Source: Bacteroidales bacterium
GTDB lineage: Bacteria > Bacteroidota > Bacteroidia > Bacteroidales > F082
Direction: 5' to 3'
Assembly: GCA_024710405.1 (NCBI GenBank)
Contig: JANJUV010000018.1
Location: 47,002-111,001 of the forward strand
DNA length: 64,000 nt
Below, one piece after another: positions 45,125 to 54,932 of the stretch. The number at the start of each line of letters is the position of its first letter. The first letter of the stretch is position 1. The position numbers were made by a program, and so were the translations under genes. The notes beneath the pieces were generated by a model. The model saw nothing but the letters and a program-made list of their open reading frames with translations. It had not been told where the DNA came from and searched no databases.

Positions 45125-46945
45125 ATGAAGAAATTTTATCGTCTGCTGCGCTACATTAAGCCATACTGGCTTTATGCCATGCTTAATGTGCTGTTTAACC
45201 TGCTGACCATTGTTTTTTCCTTGTTTTCCTTCGCTCTGCTCATTCCTTTTCTAAATCTTTTGTTTGGTACCGACTCATTAGTTACTGAAAAGCCTGAATT
45301 AGCTTTAAATACTGAATCGCTTATAGATAACCTGAATTATCTCATCAGCACCATCATCATCCAGAAAGGTCAGCTTCAGGCTTTGGGCTTTATATGCATG
45401 GTGTTGATCAGTGCATTTTTTTTCAGAAATCTTGCCAGATTCATGGCCATGTATTATATGGCCAAGGTGCGCATCAGTTCGGTAAAGGATATACGCAATG
45501 ATTTGTACACCAAGATTCTGATACTTCCATTATCTTTTTATACACGGCAACGAAAAGGCGACATCATCACGCGTGTAACCTCAGATGTACAGGAGGTAGA
45601 GTATTCCATCATGAATTACCTCGAAATGCTGGTGCGAGACCCCATTACGATAATGGCATATTTTGCATTTATGCTCAGCATGAGTCCGTCACTCACGCTT
45701 TTTGTGCTTTTGATCCTGCCTCTTACCGGTTTTTTAATCGGGCAGATCGGCAAAAGTTTGCGTAAATCGAGCAGGATCGGGCAGGCTCGTTTTTCAGGAA
45801 TGCTTTCCACTATTGAGGAGTCAATATCGGGTTTACGCATAATAAAAGCATTCAATGCAATTGGTTATTCCGACAATAAGTTCAAAGACCAGAACACGCT
45901 CTACAGCAAGCTTATGGTTAGTATTTACAGGCGTCGCGACCTGAGTTCTCCTTTGAGTGAATTCTTGTCGTCATTGGTCATTATTGTCGTTTTATGGTTT
46001 GGAGGACGGCTTGTATTGTCTGATTCACCGGCCATCAACGCAGCTGATTTCATTACGTACATCGTAGTCTTTTCCCAGATTATTCCACCGGCCAAAACAT
46101 TTTCGCAGGGCTTTTTCAATATACAGAAAGGTATTGCTTCTGCTGAGCGCATCTTCGAGATACTCGATGCCGAGGAAGTCATTGTAGAAAAGCCTGACGC
46201 CAAAGACGTGCATGATCTCAGAAATGGTATTGAATACAAGGGTGTTAGTTTCAGATATGACAAAGATGAAGTGCTCAGGAATATAAACCTGAAGATCGGT
46301 AAAGGCAAGCTGATCGCACTGGTTGGAGAGTCGGGTGGCGGAAAGTCAACATTGGTCGATCTTCTGCCGCGGTTTTACGATGTGATAGAGGGTTCGATCA
46401 CCATTGACGGGATTGATATCCGCGAATACAAGATTGAAAGCCTGCGTGGCCTGATGGGCATTGTTACTCAGGAAAGCATTTTGTTTAACGATACCGTGTT
46501 CAACAATATAGCGTTTGGTAAGCCCGGGGTTGGTCGTGAAGAGGTGATTGAAGCTGCACGTATTGCCAATGCCCATGAATTCATCAGTCAACTGGAAGAT
46601 GGTTATAATACGTTCATTGGCGACAGGGGCTCAAAGCTTTCTGGCGGACAGCGGCAAAGACTAAGTATTGCACGCGCCGTGCTGCGAAATCCACCCATAC
46701 TGATCCTTGATGAAGCAACATCCTCACTCGACACTGAATCTGAACGACTGGTGCAGGATGCATTGGCACGAGTAATGGCAAACAGAACCTCAGTGGTCAT
46801 TGCCCACCGCCTGTCGACCATACAGCACGCCGATGAAATAGTTGTTATTCAGAAAGGTGAGATCGTCGAAAGAGGCAGGCATGAAGAACTTATTGCAAAG
46901 GGTGGGGCCTACAAAAGACTTTTCGACCTCCAAAGTTTCTCTTGA
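45125..46945 (+). CDS. MsbA-like ABC exporter (fused membrane and ATPase domains)
   Basis: 606 aa. Six N-terminal membrane helices (about 1-330), then the ATPase domain: Walker A GESGGGKST (about 401-409), signature LSGGQRQR (about 504), Walker B ILILDEATSSLD and H-loop VIAHRLST. This is a half-transporter that works as a homodimer; the MsbA-type lipid flippase role is likely but not proven. It is co-directional with purB. Confidence 0.88.
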   Translation: MKKFYRLLRYIKPYWLYAMLNVLFNLLTIVFSLFSFALLIPFLNLLFGTDSLVTEKPELALNTESLIDNLNYLISTIIIQKGQLQALGFICMVLISAFFFRNLARFMAMYYMAKVRISSVKDIRNDLYTKILILPLSFYTRQRKGDIITRVTSDVQEVEYSIMNYLEMLVRDPITIMAYFAFMLSMSPSLTLFVLLILPLTGFLIGQIGKSLRKSSRIGQARFSGMLSTIEESISGLRIIKAFNAIGYSDNKFKDQNTLYSKLMVSIYRRRDLSSPLSEFLSSLVIIVVLWFGGRLVLSDSPAINAADFITYIVVFSQIIPPAKTFSQGFFNIQKGIASAERIFEILDAEEVIVEKPDAKDVHDLRNGIEYKGVSFRYDKDEVLRNINLKIGKGKLIALVGESGGGKSTLVDLLPRFYDVIEGSITIDGIDIREYKIESLRGLMGIVTQESILFNDTVFNNIAFGKPGVGREEVIEAARIANAHEFISQLEDGYNTFIGDRGSKLSGGQRQRLSIARAVLRNPPILILDEATSSLDTESERLVQDALARVMANRTSVVIAHRLSTIQHADEIVVIQKGEIVERGRHEELIAKGGAYKRLFDLQSFS

Positions 46946-46971
46946 GGCATTGTCAACGGTGACCGGCAATC

Positions 46972-47001
46972 TTGGCACATTGACGGAATTCTCTATTTTT
47001 G
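46972..47001 (+). promoter_or_regulatory. Promoter of DUF5606-pyrD
   Basis: TTG (46972-46974), 19 nt, TATTTTTG (46994-47001). The DUF5606 ATG is 15 nt after the -7 element, so the leader is very short. Confidence 0.6.
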
Positions 47002-47016
47002 CACAAAATTTTATTC

Positions 47017-47469
47017 ATGGACCTCAAAAAGATCGTATCCATATCCGGTAAACCCGGTTTATTCAAAGTTACCGGACAAGGTAAGCAAAGCGTAGTTGTT
47101 GAATCATTGATTGATGGCAAGCGTTTCCCGGCTTTTGCACATGACCGGATGAGCTCACTCGAAGAAATAAGTATGTATACCCAAAACGGCGACAGGCCTC
47201 TGAAAGAAATCTTCAAGGCACTGAACGATAAATTTGGTAACGATATTGGATTTGATCCAAAGAAAGCCGATAACAATTTACTCAAGTCTCGATTTGCAGA
47301 AGTTGTCCCCGACTACGACACCGAAGCCGTATATTCATCCGACATCAAAAAGGTATTTAGCTGGTATATGCTACTCGTTGAAAAAGAATTGCTTGATTTC
47401 AATGATGAAGAATCTGAACAACCGGCTTCGGAGGTGCATGACGAAAACAACGCATCTCAAACCGAATAG
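47017..47469 (+). CDS. DUF5606 domain protein
   Basis: 150 aa from the ATG at 47017. The N-terminus DLKKIVSISGKPGLFKV and VVVESLIDGKRFPAF, then VFSWYMLLVEKELLDF, match DUF5606, a Bacteroidota-specific cytoplasmic family of unknown function. The end is acidic (NDEESEQP). It is followed 2 nt later by pyrD. Confidence 0.88.
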   Translation: MDLKKIVSISGKPGLFKVTGQGKQSVVVESLIDGKRFPAFAHDRMSSLEEISMYTQNGDRPLKEIFKALNDKFGNDIGFDPKKADNNLLKSRFAEVVPDYDTEAVYSSDIKKVFSWYMLLVEKELLDFNDEESEQPASEVHDENNASQTE

Positions 47470-47471
47470 GA

Positions 47472-48530
47472 ATGTACCGTATCCTTATCAGGCCGCTGCT
47501 TTTTCTGGTTTCACCCGAAACAGTGCATCACTGGGTTGTGGGGATATTGAAATTCGTATGTGCTGTTCCCGGTGCAGCAAATATTATCAGGCGATTCACA
47601 ACAGTAAATGATAAACGCCTTAAACGTGAATTGTTTGGAATTCAGTTTGCCAATCCAGTCGGTATAGCTGCAGGCTTTGATAAAAATGCTCAGGTATTTG
47701 ATGAATTGTCGCATTTTGGATTCGGACATATCGAAGTGGGTACAGTTACACCAAAACCACAACCCGGTAATCCTAAACCGAGGCTTTTCAGACTCACGCG
47801 TGACAAGGCACTTATCAACCGTATGGGGTTTAATAACCACGGGCTGGAAGCAATGGCGCAGCGCTTGAAGCGATGGCGGTTGAACAAATCTGTCGCGGCT
47901 GCCACTCGTCCGGTCATTGGCGGCAATATCGGCAAAAATACGCTGACACCCAACATCGAAGCAGTTGAGGATTATGTGACCAATTTCAGAGGGCTATTTG
48001 AATACGTGGATTATTTTGTTGTCAATGTAAGCTGTCCCAACATCAGTAATTTGAAGGAACTTCAGGATCAGGACGCGCTGATGGAAATACTAAGCCGCAT
48101 TCAGGCCATTAACAAATCAATGCCAAAACCAAAACCAGTGCTTTTAAAGGTGTCGCCCGACCTTAACAACAAGCAGCTCGATGAAGTTATCCAGATAGTG
48201 CGCGAAAGTGGTATTGATGGCGTTGTTGCTACCAACACAACAATCACACGAAATACGCTGAGGAATGACAGTCAGCGTGCCAGTGAAATCGGACAGGGAG
48301 GGCTGAGCGGCCAACCCTTGCGCGATCGTTCAACAGAAGTGATCCGTTATCTGGCCGAAAAATCCGGTAAGGCATTCCCGATTATTGGCGTGGGCGGCAT
48401 AATGACGCCTGAAGATGCCATCGAAAAACTAAAGGCAGGCGCTGACCTTGTTCAGGTGTACACAGGCTTTATTTACAGCGGCCCCTTTCTTGCCCGTAAA
48501 ATCAATAAAATGATCCTGAAAAAGCTGTAA
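47472..48530 (+). CDS. pyrD: Quinone-dependent dihydroorotate dehydrogenase
   Basis: 352 aa with a class-2 N-terminal membrane-binding segment (LLFLVSPETVHHWVVG). FMN-site motifs are NPVGIAAGFDKNA, VGTVTPKPQPGNPKPRLFR, VNVSCPNISNLKELQ, LLKVSPDLN and PIIGVGGIMTPEDA, with a catalytic Ser in VNVSCPN. It oxidises dihydroorotate to orotate in pyrimidine synthesis and passes electrons to quinone. Confidence 0.94.
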   Translation: MYRILIRPLLFLVSPETVHHWVVGILKFVCAVPGAANIIRRFTTVNDKRLKRELFGIQFANPVGIAAGFDKNAQVFDELSHFGFGHIEVGTVTPKPQPGNPKPRLFRLTRDKALINRMGFNNHGLEAMAQRLKRWRLNKSVAAATRPVIGGNIGKNTLTPNIEAVEDYVTNFRGLFEYVDYFVVNVSCPNISNLKELQDQDALMEILSRIQAINKSMPKPKPVLLKVSPDLNNKQLDEVIQIVRESGIDGVVATNTTITRNTLRNDSQRASEIGQGGLSGQPLRDRSTEVIRYLAEKSGKAFPIIGVGGIMTPEDAIEKLKAGADLVQVYTGFIYSGPFLARKINKMILKKL

Positions 48531-48628
48531 CTACCAGCTTTCACTTGGAATATCTGGAATAGACACATTTCTTATAAGGTCATACATAAAACATGATTCG
48601 CTATTTGCGATTCAATAAACTTATATGT

Positions 48629-50758
48629 ATGAAAACCAAAACTACTTCCAAACATTTTATTTTAGTCGTATTGCTGATGCAGATGTTTCATGTTCGTTGC
48701 ATAGCGCAGGAATTTGTGTATGTTTGCCCTAAACCGGGATCAGAGATGATTCAGCCAGGTCAGGCTATATTTCTGAGAACGAATAATGAAATTGACCCGT
48801 TTGCCTTGTCGTCTGAGTCGTTTGCAGTGCATGGAACAGCCAGCGGAAACATCAAAGGTGAAGTTTCTCTGCTTTCTGACAATAAGACAATCGTTTTCCG
48901 GCCTGATGCTGAATTTATACCGGGTGAGTCAGTTCATGTAGTTGTAAAAGAAGGATTAAAGCAGAGTGATCAATCCCTTGTCAATGGCATTTCATTTGGT
49001 TTCAGGATTGCAGCAGCACAAAATGAACCCCAGACGCATTATTTGGATTTTACAGGCCCTTCAAACAATGCAGTCATTAGTACTGATGCTGAGATAGAAA
49101 ATGAATTTCTCAGCAGCAGATTATCTGTTCCGTTGCCTGACGATTTTCCACCAATCTATATAACAGCAGACAATAATCCGTCTCCGGGTTACTATTTCCT
49201 GTTCAGTAACGCGCAGAATCCTGATCGCTCTTCATATATGATGATTCTTAATCAGAAAGGTGTGCCTGTTTTTTATCGAGGGCAATCAAACAGGGGTAAT
49301 GATTTTAAACTTCAGCCTAATGGTTATATAACCTATTTTGATTTTATCACAACCCGATGGACAGAGATTGACAGTAGCTATCAATTCAGAAGATATTATC
49401 TGGCTGATAACGGATACACTGCTGATGCACATGAGTTAATCGTCAAGGAAGACGGTAGCTATTGGCTGATGATCTATGACGCTCAACCTGTTGATATGAG
49501 TCAGGTGGTGGAAGGCGGTGATCCCGAAGCCATTGTTGTAGGCCTTGTTGTGCAGCATTGTGATGCATCCGGTAATGCATTGTTTCAGTGGAGAAGTTGG
49601 GACCATATGCAAATCACCGATTGCGATACCTCCTGGGTCGATTTAACCGCAAATCTGATAGACTATGTGCACGGTAATGCCATCTCGTTTGATGAGAATG
49701 GTAATGTGTTGATATCGAGTCGAAAGCTTCATGAAATCACCAAGATTGATTACAACACGGGTAACATCATCTGGAGGTGGGGCGGATCGCAAAATATGTT
49801 TCAACTAATAGGTGACGACCGTTGGTTTTCGGCACAGCATTCAATAGAATATCAAGGAGATAATATTTACACTATGTTTGACAATGGCTTTCTGGTTGAA
49901 CCTGAATACTCACGTGGACTAGTTTATGAACTGGATGAGATTGCTTTGACCGCAACTTTGATTAATACCTATGAGAACAATCCGTCTGTGTTTTCATGGG
50001 CTATGGGACACATGCAGATGCTGCCTGATGATCATGTTGTTTTGGGTTGGGCAACCAATCCAGACAACTTTGTGCTGACCGAATACCACCCTGACGGAAC
50101 AAAAGCCTTTGAAATTGTGAGTGAAGGCATGAACCTGATAAGCTACAGGGCCTTTAAGTTTCCATGGAAACATTCCGTTTTTTATGTTTCCGATGATTCC
50201 TTGAATTTTGGAACTGTTGGTATAGAAACAGGTGAATCGATTCGAGAGATAATCCTACGCAACCTACAGTCGGAAACACTATTAATCAACTCAGTTTCTA
50301 TAAGTGATAGTGCTTTTGTTTTGTTGAGTGAACTTCCGGTAAGTGTTCCCGGAAATGGTGAAATCACGCTGACTTTTGGCTTTGAGCCAACAGAAGAACT
50401 GGATTATAAGGCTGATGTTTATCTGGGCACGTACAGCAGCTCAGAATATATCGGACTTTCGGTGTTTATGGAAGGCATAGGCCTGCTCACCGGCTTGTCT
50501 GAAGAAAAAAATGACTCAGGATTAGTCTTTTATCCAAATCCGGTCAAAAGTGGGAGTAAGTTGCATCTTCAAAATACTGGCGGACTGCAGATTCAGGCGA
50601 TCGGGCTTTTTGATATAACGGGTAAATTATTGGTTCGCATAAATTCAGCTGAAGAAAAATATGCATCAATAACCATCCCCGAACTAAAGCCTGGTATTTA
50701 TTTATTGGAAATGCACACAAACAAAGGAGTCTTGTGTGAACGTATAAGTGTACGTTAA
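48629..50758 (+). CDS. Arylsulfotransferase-like protein with T9SS C-terminal sorting domain
   Basis: 709 aa from the ATG at 48629, which begins the signal peptide (MKTKTTSKHFILVVLL to RCIAQ). A beta domain (about 30-125) precedes an arylsulfotransferase beta-propeller (GYYFLFSNAQNPDRSSYMMI; DAHELIVKEDGSYWLM; VHGNAISFDENGNVLISS; GNIIWRWGGSQNMF). A segment of about 90 residues (LNFGTVGIETGESIREIIL) resembles the ASPM/HYDIN-type anchor-D domains. The C-terminus is a T9SS type A CTD (VFYPNPVKSGSKLHL to LKPGIYLLEMHT). Probably a cell-surface or secreted enzyme acting on sulfated phenolics, exported by the T9SS encoded in the same window. Confidence 0.8.
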   Translation: MKTKTTSKHFILVVLLMQMFHVRCIAQEFVYVCPKPGSEMIQPGQAIFLRTNNEIDPFALSSESFAVHGTASGNIKGEVSLLSDNKTIVFRPDAEFIPGESVHVVVKEGLKQSDQSLVNGISFGFRIAAAQNEPQTHYLDFTGPSNNAVISTDAEIENEFLSSRLSVPLPDDFPPIYITADNNPSPGYYFLFSNAQNPDRSSYMMILNQKGVPVFYRGQSNRGNDFKLQPNGYITYFDFITTRWTEIDSSYQFRRYYLADNGYTADAHELIVKEDGSYWLMIYDAQPVDMSQVVEGGDPEAIVVGLVVQHCDASGNALFQWRSWDHMQITDCDTSWVDLTANLIDYVHGNAISFDENGNVLISSRKLHEITKIDYNTGNIIWRWGGSQNMFQLIGDDRWFSAQHSIEYQGDNIYTMFDNGFLVEPEYSRGLVYELDEIALTATLINTYENNPSVFSWAMGHMQMLPDDHVVLGWATNPDNFVLTEYHPDGTKAFEIVSEGMNLISYRAFKFPWKHSVFYVSDDSLNFGTVGIETGESIREIILRNLQSETLLINSVSISDSAFVLLSELPVSVPGNGEITLTFGFEPTEELDYKADVYLGTYSSSEYIGLSVFMEGIGLLTGLSEEKNDSGLVFYPNPVKSGSKLHLQNTGGLQIQAIGLFDITGKLLVRINSAEEKYASITIPELKPGIYLLEMHTNKGVLCERISVR

Positions 50759-50762
50759 TCAA

Positions 50763-51116
50763 TTACCTGTTCGATGCCATCATAGCGTGTATTTCGGTGG
50801 CCACCACGCGGTTAAAACCGAAAGACATGCTTTGATAGTTGACCAGATCTACGATTGTGCCAATAAGGCATAATCCGGCAGTAAAGAAATACAGAATGCC
50901 CATTCCGATCTGGTTGAGGATAATCCTGTGGATGCCTGCAAATCCGAGGAATCCAAGCAGAGTGAGCAGTAGCACCAATTGTGGATCTTTGCGACGTGCC
51001 CTGTAGATATTGGCAAAATTGCGCAATTTCTCTTCACTGTATTCCTGCGTGAGGTTTTGCAGAAAAAGCATTTCTTCGCCTTGAATGTCAGGCATTATTT
51101 CATAAATCTTTGTCAT
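50763..51116 (-). CDS. TM2 domain-containing protein
   Basis: 117 aa. A soluble N-terminus (NLTQEYSEEKLRNFANIY) is followed by two membrane helices in the TM2 arrangement (LLLTLLGFLGFAGIHRIIL and GILYFFTAGLCLIGTIVDL). Function unknown. It overlaps the upstream DUF2752 gene by 17 nt, so the two are coupled. Its end meets the convergent arylsulfotransferase gene with 4 nt between. Confidence 0.85.
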   Translation of the reverse strand: MTKIYEIMPDIQGEEMLFLQNLTQEYSEEKLRNFANIYRARRKDPQLVLLLTLLGFLGFAGIHRIILNQIGMGILYFFTAGLCLIGTIVDLVNYQSMSFGFNRVVATEIHAMMASNR

Positions 51117-51435
51117 AGTTGGGTTTTTTTTGTTGTTGGTATTTGATGTTTTGATAAAAAACCTGTAAGGATCTCAAAAAAAGTAACATTATTGCTGGAA
51201 GGCCAAGCGGGTGTTGACGAAATGAGCCATAGAAGTCGCCATGAAAGGCAGAAGAGACAGAATGTCCGAGTCCGCAGCCCGGGCAACTTTCAACTCCTGC
51301 AAGGTGCAACAAACACAAACTTTGCTGGGTATTTGCGGGGTCCATAAAAGCAAGCAGGCACAATGCAATGATCCAGACCGCACCCTCAAGATTAAGCCGG
51401 AAAAAACTGATTGCTTTTTTGAGTTTTACCTGCAT
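51100..51435 (-). CDS. DUF2752 membrane protein
   Basis: 111 aa. The CPGCGLGHSVSSAFHGDF motif (two Cys flanked by Gly) with surrounding membrane helices is the DUF2752 signature. The combination with a TM2 protein is common in Bacteroidota. Function unknown. Confidence 0.85.
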   Translation of the reverse strand: MQVKLKKAISFFRLNLEGAVWIIALCLLAFMDPANTQQSLCLLHLAGVESCPGCGLGHSVSSAFHGDFYGSFRQHPLGLPAIMLLFLRSLQVFYQNIKYQQQKKPNYDKDL

Positions 51436-51511
51436 GAGACCATTATTTTTAAGCGAATATAATAAAATGTGAATATTAAGTAATGAATATAACTCTGATG
51501 AACTCCTGTGG

Positions 51512-52537
51512 TCAACTCAAAATGTTGACCTCAGGCTCGAGCAGAATACCAAACTTTTGTTTCACAGAGTACTGCACATTCATTGCAAATTGATGTAATT
51601 CGCCACCGGTGGCACCACCATGATTGACAAGAACCAGTGCCTGCTTTTCGTGCATTCCTACATTGCCGATCCTTTTGCCTTTCCATCCGGCCTGTTCAAT
51701 CAGCCATGCTGCTGAAACCTTAAAAAAACCATTTTCATCAGGATATGACACAATATCAGGAAACTCCCTTCGCAATCCCTCGAAAACCAATGGGTGAAGA
51801 ATGGGATTCTTAAAGAAACTTCCTGCATTTCCGATCTTTGACGGATCGGGAAGTTTCGATTGCCTTATTTTTTTAATGATTCTGCTTATGTCGCTGATTC
51901 CAGGGTGAGTATTTCCTTCTTCAGAAAGATGTTTTTTGATGTCGCCATAATCAGTTTTCAGCTGGTGCTTTCTCGAAAGTTTCAGTCGAACCGACAGTAT
52001 AATGAACCTGTTTGGATGTGAAGTTTTAAAAATACTGTTCCGGTAACCGAATTCGCATTCTTCGGGGCCGAAGGAGACAGTTTTGCCCGTTTGCAGATCA
52101 AAAGCCTTGAGCGAGACAAAATTATCCTTGAATTCTACTCCGTAAGCACCTATATTCTGAAGCGGTGCTGCACCAACCGTGCCCGGTATCAGTGCCAGAT
52201 TTTCAATTCCTCCCAAACCGTTCTCAACCATCTTATCCACGAAATCCGACCAGTTTTCGCCTGCCCCGACTTCAACAATCACGCGTTCAGGACCATTCTC
52301 AACAACAGAGATGCCGGGGATGCAGATGTGAATAACAAGTCCTTCGAAATAATCATTGATAAATAAAACATTGCTGCCCAAGCCCAAAATCTGGTGTTTG
52401 AATTCTCCAAAAGCATCAGATTCAAGTAACTCTGAAAGGTCTTCTTGTTTGCGGATGCATACATAGTGTGATGCAAATACATCAAGGCCGAAGGTATTTA
52501 ACCCCTTCAGGTAAAAATTCCTTTGAATTTCAATCAT
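51512..52537 (-). CDS. murB: UDP-N-acetylenolpyruvoylglucosamine reductase
   Basis: 341 aa. The FAD-binding N-domain shows NTFGLDVFA, ILGLGSNVLF and the IPGTVGAAPLQNIGAYG loop; the catalytic domain shows GYRNSIFK, GNAGSFFKNP (with the general-acid Ser) and AAWLIEQAGWKGKRIG. It reduces the enolpyruvyl group to form UDP-MurNAc, using NADPH. Single gene. Confidence 0.94.
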   Translation of the reverse strand: MIEIQRNFYLKGLNTFGLDVFASHYVCIRKQEDLSELLESDAFGEFKHQILGLGSNVLFINDYFEGLVIHICIPGISVVENGPERVIVEVGAGENWSDFVDKMVENGLGGIENLALIPGTVGAAPLQNIGAYGVEFKDNFVSLKAFDLQTGKTVSFGPEECEFGYRNSIFKTSHPNRFIILSVRLKLSRKHQLKTDYGDIKKHLSEEGNTHPGISDISRIIKKIRQSKLPDPSKIGNAGSFFKNPILHPLVFEGLRREFPDIVSYPDENGFFKVSAAWLIEQAGWKGKRIGNVGMHEKQALVLVNHGGATGGELHQFAMNVQYSVKQKFGILLEPEVNILS

Positions 52538-52705
52538 TAAAAATGAATAATCCAGTTTCCTTAATCGGATGCTAAGTTATAAAGCTTTTGAAAACTGATC
52601 ACATAAATGATGAAAAATATCTCATTAGAGACAATTTTAATTGTCATAAAATAATGATGTGGCATTTTGAGTTATTATCCAAACAGGAAACAGTTTAAAA
52701 CAGGT

Positions 52706-53821
52706 ATGAGGGCTATTGTAGCTGTGATCAACGACCTATTGACCGACCAACGGGTACATAAATCCTGTATGGCATTACAGCAATCCGGCTATGAAGTGAT
52801 TCTTATCGGACGTTCATTACGCACAAGTCCGGCAATGCCTCAAAGACCATATGCTTGTGTTCGCATGAAACTGATGTTCGAAAAAGGCCCTTTATTTTAT
52901 GCTGAGTTTAACATCAGATTATTTCTTTATTTGTTTTTTAGCAGATTCAATCTCCTTGTAGCCAACGATCTGGATACAGTTCTTCCGGTTTTTTTTCTTT
53001 CACGTTTGCGTCATGTACCGATGATATTCGACAGTCACGAGTATTTCACCGAAACCCCCGAACTGGTTCACCGACCTGGTGTACAGAAGGTTTGGAAAAG
53101 TATTGAACGATACGTCCTCAGACGTTTACCATGGATGATCACCGTAAACGATTCCATTGCGGCTCTGTTTGAACAGGAGTATGGTATAAAAGTGCATGTG
53201 ATACGAAACATCCCGCCGCGCTGGCAGTCTTCTGAACGCATAAACAGACAGAGTCTTGGCTTGCCTTCAGATCGTCCATTGCTGATACTTCAGGGCTCGG
53301 GAATCAACATGCACAGGGGAGCCGAAGAGTTGGTTGAAGCCATGAAACACCTTCCTGATGTCACATTGCTCATCATCGGTAGTGGTGATGTGGTTCATAA
53401 CCTTCAGCAGCAGTCAGCGCAACAAGGAACCACCGACAGAATAAGATTTATGCCCCGTATGCCTTACGAACGAATGATGCAGTTTACGGCAAATGCTGAT
53501 CTGGGCTTTACACTTGACAAAGATACGAATCTGAATTACCGCTATAGTCTTCCTAATAAAATCTTCGATTACATACAAGCCGGAACGCCTGTTGTATCAA
53601 GCAACTTGCCCGAAGTGGCCAAAGTAGTCAAACAGTATGGCGTTGGTTGTGTGGCTGAAAGCCACGATCCGGTTTACCTGGCCGGACTCATTAGAAACAT
53701 GCTGACCGACAGTGTTGCCAAAGAGAATTATGCCACAAACTGCAGATTGGCTGCCGAAGAACTGTGTTGGGAGAATGAACAACAAAAACTGCTCGACATT
53801 TATGGGTCAATTCGCAGATAA
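52706..53821 (+). CDS. Glycosyltransferase family 4-like
   Basis: 371 aa from the ATG at 52706; a TTG-initiated extension (52667) is possible but has no family support. N-terminal NDLLTDQRVHKSCMALQQ and FDSHEYFTETPEL, and C-terminal LQGSGINMHRGAEELVEAM, YSLPNKIFDYIQAGTPVVSS, match GT4 glycosyltransferases. A donor such as a nucleotide sugar is expected; acceptor unknown. The next gene overlaps by 20 nt, making a glycosyltransferase pair. Confidence 0.85.
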   Translation: MRAIVAVINDLLTDQRVHKSCMALQQSGYEVILIGRSLRTSPAMPQRPYACVRMKLMFEKGPLFYAEFNIRLFLYLFFSRFNLLVANDLDTVLPVFFLSRLRHVPMIFDSHEYFTETPELVHRPGVQKVWKSIERYVLRRLPWMITVNDSIAALFEQEYGIKVHVIRNIPPRWQSSERINRQSLGLPSDRPLLILQGSGINMHRGAEELVEAMKHLPDVTLLIIGSGDVVHNLQQQSAQQGTTDRIRFMPRMPYERMMQFTANADLGFTLDKDTNLNYRYSLPNKIFDYIQAGTPVVSSNLPEVAKVVKQYGVGCVAESHDPVYLAGLIRNMLTDSVAKENYATNCRLAAEELCWENEQQKLLDIYGSIRR

Positions 53822-54929
53822 ACACCTGCATATCGTATCTTTTGATGTGCCCTGGCCTGCCAATTACGGAGGTGTAATAGATGTTTATTATAAGGTTGCT
53901 GCCCTTGCTGCACATCATGTTAAAGTGCATTTGCATTGCTTCGAATATGGCCGGAAGCAGGCTGCTGAACTTGACAAGATGTGTTATGAGGTGCACTATT
54001 ATAAGCGTGATATTTCCAAACGACATTTGTTTCGGCAAACACCATATATTGTTTCTTCACGCAGTTCTGAACTTCTGATTCAGAATCTGTTGCAGGATGA
54101 TTACCCTATTTTGCTTGAAGGATTGCACACCTGTCAACTGCTGGATGAACCCCGATTACTGGGCCGCAGAATCTCAGTACGTACACACAACATCGAACAC
54201 GAGTATTATCTGCACCTGGCCAAAGCTGAGCCGGGATTATTTAAAAGATATTATTTTCACAATGAGTCGGTCAAACTGAGGAGGTATGAGCCTGTGCTGT
54301 CAAAAGCACAAGCTATCATTGCCATTTCGCAGAAAGACGAGCAGTACTTTTCGTCACGTTATGATGGTGTACATTTCATTCCTGCTTTTCATCCTCATCG
54401 GGAAACACTTATGAAGCCTGGAAAAGGCAGTTATGCACTGTATCATGGCAATTTGTCGGTGGCCGAAAACTTCAGTGCAGTGAAATATCTTGTTAATCAG
54501 GTGTTCACCGACATGAAGACGCCGCTCAAGGTAGCCGGACTTAATCCTCCTGCCCATCTGATCAGACTCATCGAACCCATCCCCAACATTGAATTGATTG
54601 CCAATCCGTCAGACGCTGAACTGTTTAAGCTCATCAATGAAGCACATATTAATGTTTCGGTAACCTTTCAGGCTACCGGTTTAAAACTGAAACTGCTGAA
54701 TACTTTATACAATGGACGCTTCTGTCTGGTGAACGATGCCATGTTGAGCGGAACAGCACTGGATGATTTATGCGTGATTGCCAATGATGCCAAAAGTATG
54801 CAGGCTGCTGTTAAAATGTTGTTCAGGAAATCCTTTACGCAGCGTGATATTGACCTCAGGAAACTAAAACTGGGAATACTCTACCACAATGGCAATAATG
54901 TAGAGAAGCTGATAGGTCTGGTATGCTGA
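53802..54929 (+). CDS. Second glycosyltransferase-like protein
   Basis: 375 aa from the ATG at 53802; the overlap with the previous stop (20 nt) suggests coupling, and an ATG at 53775 is an alternative. The N-terminal FDVPWPANYGGVIDVYYKVA and TPYIVSSRSSELL, then RISVRTHNIEHEYY and ALYHGNLSVAENFSAVKYLV, are typical of GT-B glycosyltransferases acting on surface glycans. The substrate is unknown. Confidence 0.8.
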   Translation: MGQFADKHLHIVSFDVPWPANYGGVIDVYYKVAALAAHHVKVHLHCFEYGRKQAAELDKMCYEVHYYKRDISKRHLFRQTPYIVSSRSSELLIQNLLQDDYPILLEGLHTCQLLDEPRLLGRRISVRTHNIEHEYYLHLAKAEPGLFKRYYFHNESVKLRRYEPVLSKAQAIIAISQKDEQYFSSRYDGVHFIPAFHPHRETLMKPGKGSYALYHGNLSVAENFSAVKYLVNQVFTDMKTPLKVAGLNPPAHLIRLIEPIPNIELIANPSDAELFKLINEAHINVSVTFQATGLKLKLLNTLYNGRFCLVNDAMLSGTALDDLCVIANDAKSMQAAVKMLFRKSFTQRDIDLRKLKLGILYHNGNNVEKLIGLVC

Positions 54930-54932
54930 TTC

